This document shows, piece by piece, positions 53,275 to 64,000 of a DNA stretch of 64,000 bases. The stretch lies in contig CANAIC010000161.1 of the NCBI GenBank assembly GCA_947359465.1, positions 1 to 64,000 of the forward strand, read 5' to 3'. The DNA is from Metellina segmentata. Taxonomy: Eukaryota > Arthropoda > Arachnida > Araneae > Tetragnathidae. Position numbers and translations under genes: made by a program. The notes under the pieces were generated by a model. The model was not told the DNA's origin and did not search any database. It saw nothing but the letters and a program-made list of their open reading frames with translations. The first letter of the stretch is position 1. Each line of letters opens with the position of its first letter.

Positions 53275-54306
53275 TGACGTTTGATCATAAATACCTAAAA
53301 ACAAAGTGAGGAATATTTGAAGGCAGTAGGGATTGCTTCGAAAATGGTTAGAAATATACTTGTATGTTAGAGGGAGCATAGAGAAAAGTTACACATATTT
53401 AAGTAAACTATCGAATACTTCAAATTGCATCGAAACTTTACCTCTAAATACGAGTATATTCCTGCTCCCTGTTCGATTCCTGGTCGTGGTGGGCATAAAC
53501 GTTGTTAATCAGAACAACAAAGGAAAAACATGCCTTTATTTGTTGTACTACAACAATTTATTTATAGTATAGTAGTGTGGAGACAATGCTCTTAGAAAGA
53601 ATGAAATTTAAACAGTCCATTCGACAACAGTTGAGTGAACAATAATGGAATACAATAAAAACCATTCAAATGGCAACCAACAATTGAAATCTTTTGAATT
53701 GCAAAAGACTGAAATCTATTGATCGGTATAATAACAATCGAACAAGAATGGGAGGATCCAATAACAATGGAATCTTTTCTTATTCTTCCCCCATAACAAT
53801 ACCTTTGAACTGATTTTACAAAAGAGGGATAGTTGTTTCCACAGAACAAAGTGTTCTAACAGTCATTTCAATTAATAATAACTCCAAGCATGTTAGCTGT
53901 GTTTATCGTTCTCTCTTCTCGTTGCATTCGACGGCTACGCCAACCGGGTACAACAAAACTTTAAAAGGTAGTGTTGACAATCAAGTTCAAATAGATGTTC
54001 TAAAATCGCACTTTACTTCTTTTAGGGGTTGGATACTTTCATTTACCATTGGTGAATTGTTGTTGAATGTCAAAACCCCATTTTACTGACTGCCTGCGAA
54101 TAAATATCAAAGGGGGTACTTTTCACAACTATCTCGGACCATTCATACTCACTTGAATTCAATAACATTCCATCCAACTTTATTGCCTTCCTAATCACAT
54201 TTTTTTCTCACTTATATGCATATTTTACTAGGATTCATCTATAATAAATCGGAAATGTGTAAAAAAACCCTCTTTCTTGCAAATAAAAATATAAAAAGTA
54301 AAAGTG

Positions 54307-54350
<44 letters not shown>

Positions 54351-54351
<1 letters not shown>

Positions 54352-54461
54352 CACGTGGTGTTCCTAAGTGGTCACTCTCCCAGGTACTGAGCACATCCGA
54401 ATGTGCTTATCTTTGGTGATCGAATGAGAACGGTAGAATTGACCATAATATGGCCGTTGGC
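54351..54461 (-). pseudogene. 5S rRNA-like sequence, copy 46
   Basis: A-type, 111 nt. (TA)n tract 54310-54350 (41 bp). Next anchor 1,231 bp on. Confidence 0.72.
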
Positions 54462-55495
54462 TGACGTTTGATCATAAATACCTAAAAACAAAGTGAGGAA
54501 TATTTGAAGGCAGTAGGGATTGCTTCGAAAATGGTTAGAAATATACTTGTATGTTAGAGGGAGCATAGAGAGAAGTTACACATATTTAAGTAAACTATCG
54601 AATACTTCAAATTGCATCGAAACTTTACCTCTAAATACGAGTATATTCCTGCTCCCTGTTCGATTCTGGTCGTGGAGGGCATAAACGTTGTTAATCAGAA
54701 CAACAAAGGAAAAACATGCCTTTATTTGTTGTACTACAACAATTTATTTATAGTATACTAGTGTGGAGACAATGCTCTTAGAAAGAATGAAATTTAAACA
54801 GTCCATTCGACAACAGTTGAGTGAACAATAATGGAATACAATAAAAACCATTCAAATGGCAACCAACAATTGAAATCTTTTGAATTGCAAAAGACTGAAA
54901 TCTATTGATCGGTATAATAACAATCGAACAAGAATGGGAGGATCCGATAACAATGGAATCTTTTCTTATTCTTCCCCCATAACAATACCTTTGAACTGAT
55001 TTTACAAAAGAGGGATAGTTGTTTCCACAGAACAAAGTGTTCTAACAGTCATTTCAATTAATAATAACTCCAAGCATGTTAGCTGTGTTTATCGTTCTCT
55101 CTTCTCGTTGCATTCGACGGCTACGCCAACCGGGTACAACAAAACTTTAAAAGGTAGTGTTTGACAATCAAGTTCAAATAGATGTTCTAAAATCGCACTT
55201 TACTTCCTTTAGGGGTTGGATACTTTCATTTACCATTGGTGAATTGTTGTTGAATGTCAAAACACCATTTTACTGACTGCCTGCGAATAAATATCAAAGG
55301 GGGTACTTTTCACAACTATCTCGGACCATTCATACTCACTTGAATTCAATAACATTCCATCCAACTTTATTGCCTTCCTAATCACATTTTTTTTCTCACT
55401 TATATGCATATTTTACTAGGATTCATCTATAATAAATCGGAAATGTGTAAAAAAAACCCTCTTTCTTGCAAATAAAAATATAAAAAGTAAAAGTG

Positions 55496-55581
<86 letters not shown>

Positions 55582-55582
<1 letters not shown>

Positions 55583-55692
55583 CACGTGGTGTTCCTAAGT
55601 GGTCACTCTCCCAGGTACTGAGCACATCCGAATGTGCTTATCTTTGGTGATCGAATGAGAACGGTAGAATTGACCATAATATGGCCGTTGGC
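55582..55692 (-). pseudogene. 5S rRNA-like sequence, copy 47
   Basis: A-type, 111 nt. (TA)n tract 55499-55581 (83 bp). Next anchor 1,175 bp on. Confidence 0.72.
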
Positions 55693-56756
55693 TGACGTTT
55701 GATCATAAATACCTAAAAACAAAGTGAGGAATATTTGAAGGCAGTAGGGATTGCTTCGAAAATGGTTAGAAATATACTTGTATGTTAGAGGGAGCATAGA
55801 GAGAAGTTACACATATTTAAGTAAACTATCGAATACTTCAAATTGCATCGAAACTTTACCTCTAAATACGAGTATATTCCTGCTCCCTGTTCGATTCCTG
55901 GTCGTGGAGGGCATAAACGTTGTTAATCAGAACAACAAAGGAAAAACATGCCTTTATTTGTTGTACTACAACAATTTATTTATAGTATACTAGTGTGGAG
56001 ACAATGCTCTTAGAAAGAATGAAATTTAAACAGTCCATTCGACAACAGTTGAGTGAACAATAATGGAATACAATAAAAACCATTCAAATGGCAACCAACA
56101 ATTGAAATCTTTTGAATTGCAAAAGACTGAAATCTATTGATCGGTATAATAACAATCGAACAAGAATGGGAGGATCCGATAACAATGGAATCTTTTCTTA
56201 TTCTTCCCCCATAACAATACCTTTGAACTGATTTTACAAAAGAGGGATAGTTGTTTCCACAGAACAAAGTGTTCTAACAGTCATTTCAATTAATAATAAC
56301 TCCAAGCATGTTAGCTGTGTTTATCGTTCTCTCTTCTCGTTGCATTCGACGGCTACGCCAACCGGGTACAACAAAACTTTAAAAGGTAGTGTTTGACAAT
56401 CAAGTTCAAATAGATGTTCTAAAATCGCACTTTACTTCCTTTAGGGGTTGGATACTTTCATTTACCATTGGTGAATTGTTGTTGAATGTCAAAACACCAT
56501 TTTACTGGCTGCCTGCGAATAAATATCAAAGGGGGTACTTTTCACAACTATCTCGGACCATTCATACTCACTTGAATTCAATAACATTCCATCCAACTTT
56601 ATTGCCTTCCTAATCACATTTTTCTCTCACTTATATGCATATTTTACTAGGATTCATCTATAATAAATCGGAAATGTGTAAAAAAAACCCTCTTTCTTGC
56701 AAATAAAAATATAAAAAGTAAAAGTGGCCATATATATATATATATATATATATATA

Positions 56757-56866
56757 GCACGTGGTGTTCCTAAGTGGTCACTCTCCCAGGTACTGAGCAC
56801 ATCCGAATGTGCTTATCTTTGGTGATCGAATGAGAACGGTAGAATTGAATTAATATGGCCGTTGGC
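56757..56866 (-). pseudogene. 5S rRNA-like sequence, copy 48 (D-type)
   Basis: D-type, 110 nt. (TA)n tract 56730-56756 (27 bp). Next anchor 1,176 bp on. Confidence 0.7.
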
Positions 56867-57900
56867 TGACGTTTGATCATAAATACCTAAAAACAAAGTG
56901 AGGAATATTTGAAGGCAGTAGGGATTGCTTCGAAAATGGTTAGAAATATACTTGTATGTTAGAGGGAGCATAGAGAGAAGTTACACATATTTAAGTAAAC
57001 TATCGAATACTTCAAATTGCATCGAAACTTTACCTCTAAATACGAGTATATTCCTGCTCCCTGTTCGATTCCTGGTCGTGGAGGGCATAAACGTTGTTAA
57101 TCAGAACAACAAAGGAAAAACATGCCTTTATTTGTTGTACTACAACAATTTATTTATAGTATAGTAGTGTGGAGACAATGCTCTTAGAAAGAATGAAATT
57201 TAAACAGTCCATTCGACAACAGTTGAGTGAACAATAATGGAATACAATAAAAACCATTCAAATGGCAACCAACAATTGAAATCTTTTGAATTGCAAAAGA
57301 CTGAAATCTATTGATCGGTATAATAACAATCAAACAAGAATGGGAGGATCCGATAACAATGGAATCTTTTCTTATTCTTCCCCCATAACAATACCTTTGA
57401 ACTGATTTTACAAAAGAGGGATAGTTGTTTCCACAGAACAAAGTGTTCTAACAGTCATTTCAATTAATAATAACTCCAAGCATGTTAGCTGTGTTTATCG
57501 TTCTCCCTTCTCGTTGCATTCGACGGCTACGCCAACCGGGTACAACAAAACTTTAAAAGGTAGTGTTTGACAATCAAGTTCAAATAGATGTTCTAAAATC
57601 GCACTTTACTTCCTTTAGGGGTTGGACCCTTTCATTTACCATTGGTGAATTGTTGTTGAATGTCAAAACCCCATTTTACTGGCTGCCTGCGAATAAATAT
57701 CAAAGGGGGTACTTTTCACAACTATCTCGGACCATTCATACTCACTTGAATTCAATAACATTCCATCCAACTTTATTGCCTTCCTAATCACATTTTTCTC
57801 TCACTTATATGCATATTTTACTAGGATTCATCTATGGTAAATCGGAAATGTGTAAAAAAAACCCTCTTTCTTGCAAATAAAAATATAAAAAGTAAAAGTG

Positions 57901-57932
<32 letters not shown>

Positions 57933-58043
57933 GCACGTGGTGTTCCTAAGTGGTCACTCTCCCAGGTACTGAGCACATCCGAATGTGCTTATCTTTGGTG
58001 ATCGAATGAGAACGGTAGAGTTGACCATAATATGGCCGTTGGC
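57933..58043 (-). pseudogene. 5S rRNA-like sequence, copy 49
   Basis: G-type, 111 nt. (TA)n tract 57904-57932 (29 bp). The spacer to its right lost 5 bp of the B-box-like motif near 58243. Next anchor 1,184 bp on. Confidence 0.72.
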
Positions 58044-59070
58044 TGACGTTTGATCATAAATACCTAAAAACAAAGTGAGGAATATTTGAAGGCAGTAGGG
58101 ATTGCTTCGAAAATGGTTAGAAATATACTTGTATGTTAGAGGGAGCATAGAGAAAAGTTACACATATTTAAGTAAACTATCGAATACTTCAAATTGCATC
58201 GAAACTTTACCTCTAAATACGAGTATATTCCTGCTCCCTGTTCCTGGTCGTGGTGGGCATAAACGTTGTTAATCAGAACAACAAAGGAAAAACATGCCTT
58301 TATTTGTTGTACTACAACAATTTATTTATAGTATAGTAGTGTGGAGACAATGCTCTTAGAAAGAATGAAATTTAAACAGTCCATTCGACAACAGTTGAGT
58401 GAACAATAATGGAATACAATAAAAACCATTCAAATGGCAACCAACAATTGAAATCTTTTGAATTGCAAAAGACTGAAATCTATTGATCGGTATAATAACA
58501 ATCGAACAAGAATGGGAGGATCCAATAACAATGGAATCTTTTCTTATTCTTCCCCCATAACAATACCTTTGAACTGATTTTACAAAAGAGGGATAGTTGT
58601 TTCCACAGAACAAAGTGTTCTAACAGTCATTTCAATTAATAATAACTCCAAGCATGTTAGCTGTGTTTATCGTTCTCTCTTCTCGTTGCATTCGACGGCT
58701 ACGCCAACCGGGTACAACAAAACTTTAAAAGGTAGTGTTTGACAATCAAGTTCAAATAGATGTTCTAAAATCGCACTTTACTTCTTTTAGGGGTTGGATA
58801 CTTTCATTTACCATTGGTGAATTGTTGTTGAATGTCAAAACCCCATTTTACTGACTGCCTGCGAATAAATATCAAAGGGGGTACTTTTCACAACTATCTC
58901 GGACCATTCATACTCACTTGAATTCAATAACATTCCATCCAACTTTATTGCCTTCCTAATCACATTTTTTCTCACTTATATGCATATTTTACTAGGATTC
59001 ATCTATAATAAATCGGAAATGTGTAAAAAAACCCTCTTTCTTGCAAATAAAAATATAAAAAGTAAAAGTG

Positions 59071-59116
<46 letters not shown>

Positions 59117-59117
<1 letters not shown>

Positions 59118-59227
59118 CACGTGGTGTTCCTAAGTGGTCACTCTCCCAGGTACTGAGCACATCCGAATGTGCTTATCTTTGGTGATCGAATGAGAACGGT
59201 AGAATTGACCATAATATGGCCGTTGGC
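59117..59227 (-). pseudogene. 5S rRNA-like sequence, copy 50
   Basis: A-type, 111 nt. (TA)n tract 59074-59116 (43 bp). Next anchor 1,182 bp on. Confidence 0.72.
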
Positions 59228-60262
59228 TGACGTTTGATCATAAATACCTAAAAACAAAGTGAGGAATATTTGAAGGCAGTAGGGATTGCTTCGAAAATGG
59301 TTAGAAATATACTTGTATGTTAGAGGGAGCATAGAGAGAAGTTACACATATTTAAGTAAACTATCGAATACTTCAAATTGCATCGAAACTTTACCTCTAA
59401 ATACGAGTATATTCCTGCTCCCTGTTCGATTCCTGGTCGTGGAGGGCATAAACGTTGTTAATCAGAACAACAAAGGAAAAACATGCCTTTATTTGTTGTA
59501 CTACAACAATTTATTTATAGTATAGTAGTGTGGAGACAATGCTCTTAGAAAGAATGAAATTTAAACAGTCCATTCGACAACAGTTGAGTGAACAATAATG
59601 GAATACAATAAAAACCATTCAAATGGCAACCAACAATTGAAATCTTTTGAATTGCAAAAGACTGAAATCTATTGATCGGTATAATAACAATCGAACAAGA
59701 ATGGGAGGATCCGATAACAATGGAATCTTTTCTTATTCTTCCCCCATAACAATACCTTTGAACTGATTTTACAAAAGAGGGATAGTTGTTTCCACAGAAC
59801 AAAGTGTTCTAACAGTCATTTCAATTAATAATAACTCCAAGCATGTTAGCTGTGTTTATCGTTCTCTCTTCTCGTTGCATTCGACGGCTACGCCAACCGG
59901 GTACAACAAAACTTTAAAAGGTAGTGTTTGACAATCAAGTTCAAATAGATGTTCTAAAATCGCACTTTACTTCCTTTAGGGGTTGGATACTTTCATTTAC
60001 CATTGGTGAATTGTTGTTGAATGTCAAAACACCATTTTACTGACTGCCTGCGAATAAATATCAAAGGGGGTACTTTTCACAACTATCTCGGACCATTCAT
60101 ACTCACTTGAATTCAATAACATTCCATCCAACTTTATTGCCTTCCTAATCACATTTTTTTCTCACTTATATGCATATTTTACTAGGATTCATCTATAATA
60201 AATCGGAAATGTGTAAAAAAAAACCCTCTTTCTTGCAAATAAAAATATAAAAAGTAAAAGTG

Positions 60263-60298
<36 letters not shown>

Positions 60299-60299
<1 letters not shown>

Positions 60300-60408
60300 C
60301 ACGTGGTGTTCCTAAGTGGTCACTCTCCCAGGTACTGAGCACATCCGAATGTGCTTATCTTTGGTGATCGAATGAGAACGGTAGAATTGAATTAATATGG
60401 CCGTTGGC
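60299..60408 (-). pseudogene. 5S rRNA-like sequence, copy 51 (D-type)
   Basis: D-type, 110 nt. (TA)n tract 60266-60298 (33 bp). Next anchor 1,222 bp on. Confidence 0.7.
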
Positions 60409-61442
60409 TGACGTTTGATCATAAATACCTAAAAACAAAGTGAGGAATATTTGAAGGCAGTAGGGATTGCTTCGAAAATGGTTAGAAATATACTTGTATG
60501 TTAGAGGGAGCATAGAGAGAAGTTACACATATTTAAGTAAACTATCGAATACTTCAAATTGCATCGAAACTTTACCTCTAAATACGAGTATATTCCTGCT
60601 CCCTGTTCGATTCCTGGTCGTGGAGGGCATAAACGTTGTTAATCAGAACAACAAAGGAAAAACATGCCTTTATTTGTTGTACTACAACAATTTATTTATA
60701 GTATAGTAGTGTGGAGACAATGCTCTTAGAAAGAATGAAATTTAAACAGTCCATTCGACAACAGTTGAGTGAACAATAATGGAATACAATAAAAACCATT
60801 CAAATGGCAACCAACAATTGAAATCTTTTGAATTGCAAAAGACTGAAATCTATTGATCGGTATAATTACAATCAAACAAGAATGGGAGGATCCGATAACA
60901 ATGGAATCTTTTCTTATTCTTCCCCCATAACAATACCTTTGAACTGATTTTACAAAAGAGGGATAGTTGTTTCCACAGAACAAAGTGTTCTAACAGTCAT
61001 TTCAATTAATAATAACTCCAAGCATGTTAGCTGTGTTTATCGTTCTCCCTTCTCGTTGCATTAGACGGCTACGCCAACTGGGTACAACAAAACTTTAAAA
61101 GGTAGTGTTTGATAATCAAGTTCAAATAGATGTTCTAAAATCGCACTTTACTTCTTTTAGGGGTTGGACCCTTTCATTTACCATTGGTGAATTGTTGTTG
61201 AATGTCAAAACCCCATTTTACTGGCTGCCTGCGAATAAATATCAAAGGGGGTACTTTTCACAACTATCTCGGACCATTCATACCCACTTGAATTCAATAA
61301 CATTCCATCCAACTTTATTGCCTTCCTAATCACATTTTTCTCTCACTTATATGCATATTTTACTAGGATTCATCTATGGTAAATCGGAAATGTGTAAAAA
61401 AACCCCTCTTTCTTGCAAATAAAAATATAAAAAGTAAAATTG

Positions 61443-61520
<78 letters not shown>

Positions 61521-61521
<1 letters not shown>

Positions 61522-61631
61522 CACGTGGTGTTCCTAAGTGGTCACTCTCCCAGGTACTGAGCACATCCGAATGTGCTTATCTTTGGTGATCGAATGAGAA
61601 CGGTAGAGTTGACCATAATATGGCCGTTGGC
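61521..61631 (-). pseudogene. 5S rRNA-like sequence, copy 52
   Basis: G-type, 111 nt. (TA)n tract 61446-61520 (75 bp), preceded by ATTGGCC rather than AGTGGCC. Next anchor 1,185 bp on. Confidence 0.72.
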
Positions 61632-62665
61632 TGACGTTTGATCATAAATACCTAAAAACAAAGTGAGGAATATTTGAAGGCAGTAGGGATTGCTTCGAAA
61701 ATGGTTAGAAATATACTTGTATGTTAGAGGGAGCATAGAGAGAAGTTACACATATTTAAGTAAACTATCGAATACTTCAAATTGCATCGAAACTTTACCT
61801 CTAAATACGAGTATATTCCTGCTCCCTGTTCGATTCCTGGTCGTGGAGGGCATAAACGTTGTTAATCAGAACAACAAAGGAAAAACATGCCTTTATTTGT
61901 TGTACTACAACAATTTATTTATAGTATACTAGTGTGGAGACAATGCTCTTAGAAAGAATGAAATTTAAACAGTCCATTCGACAACAGTTGAGTGAACAAT
62001 AATGGAATACAATAAAAACCATTCAAATGGCAACCAACAATTGAAATCTTTTGAATTGCAAAAGACTGAAATCTATTGATCGGTATAATAACAATCGAAC
62101 AAGAATGGGAGGATCCGATAACAATGGAATCTTTTCTTATTCTTCCCCCATAACAATACCTTTGAACTGATTTTACAAAAGAGGGATAGTTGTTTCCACA
62201 GAACAAAGTGTTCTAACAGTCATTTCAATTAATAATAACTCCAAGCATGTTAGCTGTGTTTATCGTTCTCTCTTCTCGTTGCATTCGACGGCTACGCCAA
62301 CCGGGTACAACAAAACTTTAAAAGGTAGTGTTTGACAATCAAGTTCAAATAGATGTTCTAAAATCGCACTTTACTTCCTTTAGGGGTTGGATACTTTCAT
62401 TTACCATTGGTGAATTGTTGTTGAATGTCAAAACACCATTTTACTGACTGCCTGCGAATAAATATCAAAGGGGGTACTTTTCACAACTATCTCGGACCAT
62501 TCATACTCACTTGAATTCAATAACATTCCATCCAACTTTATTGCCTTCCTAATCACATTTTTTTCTCACTTATATGCATATTTTACTAGGATTCATCTAT
62601 AATAAATCGGAAATGTGTAAAAAAAACCCTCTTTCTTGCAAATAAAAATATAAAAAGTAAAAGTG

Positions 62666-62705
<40 letters not shown>

Positions 62706-62706
<1 letters not shown>

Positions 62707-62815
62707 CACGTGGTGTTCCTAAGTGGTCACTCTCCCAGGTACTGAGCACATTCGAATGTGCTTATCTTTGGTGATCGAATGAGAACGGTAGAATTGAATT
62801 AATATGGCCGTTGGC
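62706..62815 (-). pseudogene. 5S rRNA-like sequence, copy 53 (D-type)
   Basis: D-type, 110 nt, with a private plus-strand change CACATTCG for CACATCCG. (TA)n tract 62669-62705 (37 bp). Next anchor 1,176 bp on. Confidence 0.7.
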
Positions 62816-63849
62816 TGACGTTTGATCATAAATACCTAAAAACAAAGTGAGGAATATTTGAAGGCAGTAGGGATTGCTTCGAAAATGGTTAGAAATATAC
62901 TTGTATGTTAGAGGGAGCATAGAGAGAAGTTACACATATTTAAGTAAACTATCGAATACTTCAAATTGCATCGAAACTTTACCTCTAAATACGAGTATAT
63001 TCCTGCTCCCTGTTCGATTCCTGGTCGTGGAGGGCATAAACGTTGTTAATCAGAACAACAAAGGAAAAACATGCCTTTATTTGTTGTACTACAACAATTT
63101 ATTTATAGTATAGTAGTGTGGAGACAATGCTCTTAGAAAGAATGAAATTTAAACAGTCCATTCGACAACAGTTGAGTGAACAATAATGGAATACAATAAA
63201 AACCATTCAAATGGCAACCAACAATTGAAATCTTTTGAATTGCAAAAGACTGAAATCTATTGATCGGTATAATAACAATCAAACAAGAATGGGAGGATCC
63301 GATAACAATGGAATCTTTTCTTATTCTTCCCCCATAACAATACCTTTGAACTGATTTTACAAAAGAGGGATAGTTGTTTCCACAGAACAAAGTGTTCTAA
63401 CAGTCATTTCAATTAATAATAACTCCAAGCATGTTAGCTGTGTTTATCGTTCTCCCTTCTCGTTGCATTCGACGGCTACGCCAACCGGGTACAACAAAAC
63501 TTTAAAAGGTAGTGTTTGATAATCAAGTTCAAATAGATGTTCTAAAATCGCACTTTACTTCTTTTAGGGGTTGGACCCTTTCATTTACCATTGGTGAATT
63601 GTTGTTGAATGTCAAAACCCCATTTTACTGGCTGCCTGCGAATAAATATCAAAGGGGGTACTTTTCACAACTATCTCGGACCATTCATACCCACTTGAAT
63701 TCAATAACATTCCATCCAACTTTATTGCCTTCCTAATCACATTTTTCTCTCACTTATATGCATATTTTACTAGGATTCATCTATGGTAAATCGGAAATGT
63801 GTAAAAAAAACCCTCTTTCTTGCAAATAAAAATATAAAAAGTAAAAGTG

Positions 63850-63881
<32 letters not shown>

Positions 63882-63992
63882 GCACGTGGTGTTCCTAAGT
63901 GGTCACTCTCCCAGGTACTGAGCACATCCGAATGTGCTTATCTTTGGTGATCGAATGAGAACGGTAGAGTTGACCATAATATGGCCGTTGGC
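63882..63992 (-). pseudogene. 5S rRNA-like sequence, copy 54
   Basis: G-type, 111 nt. (TA)n tract 63853-63881 (29 bp). The last copy, ending 8 bp before the window edge, so the array continues beyond it. Confidence 0.72.
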
Positions 63993-64000
63993 TGACGTTT

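Overview
The whole 64 kb window is one head-to-tail tandem array of a single non-coding unit of about 1.2 kb. I count 54 anchors spaced 1,167-1,265 bp apart, mean about 1,198 bp, all in the same orientation. The window opens and closes inside a unit, so neither array edge is visible and the true array is longer than 64 kb. I find no protein-coding gene. The many short open frames recur once per unit, mostly need GTG or TTG starts, and are by-products of the repeat.

Each unit contains, on the minus strand, a 111-nt sequence that aligns by eye without gaps to eukaryotic 5S rRNA (residues 1-111 of about 119-120). It begins GCCAACGGCCATA and keeps AAGC, AGTAC and GGAACACC at the expected places. 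Against 5S sequences recalled from memory it looks about two-thirds identical to human and about 70% identical to Drosophila, whose gene also starts GCCAACG. The last 8 or so residues, which should close helix I, are replaced in every copy by a (TA)n microsatellite of 17-119 bp. The minus strand then reads TGGCC and a run of T4/T5 tracts that could serve as RNA polymerase III terminators. Helices IV and V can still form; helices II and III are damaged. I read the array as a 5S-rDNA-derived satellite, or a degenerate 5S cluster, rather than a working 5S gene array.

The remaining ~1 kb of each unit is AT-rich spacer. Its recognisable elements are a B-box-like motif (TGTTCGATTCC), a nested inverted repeat, a perfect 17-bp palindrome (TTGTTGTACTACAACAA), a GC-rich block (CGACGGCTACGCCAACCGGG) and the (TA)n tract. 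Shared private variants show higher-order structure: multi-unit blocks have been copied 1, 2, 3, 4, 5 or 7 units away, as expected from unequal exchange or gene conversion. A dense cluster of one-base indels between about 34.6 and 39.1 kb looks like poorly polished sequence.

Organism: eukaryote, probably a metazoan and possibly an arthropod, judged only from the 5S 5' end and the genome style. In the copy entries, A-type, G-type and D-type describe the plus-strand text inside the 5S-like part: AGAATTGACC, AGAGTTGACC, or AGAATTGAATT with a net 1-nt loss.
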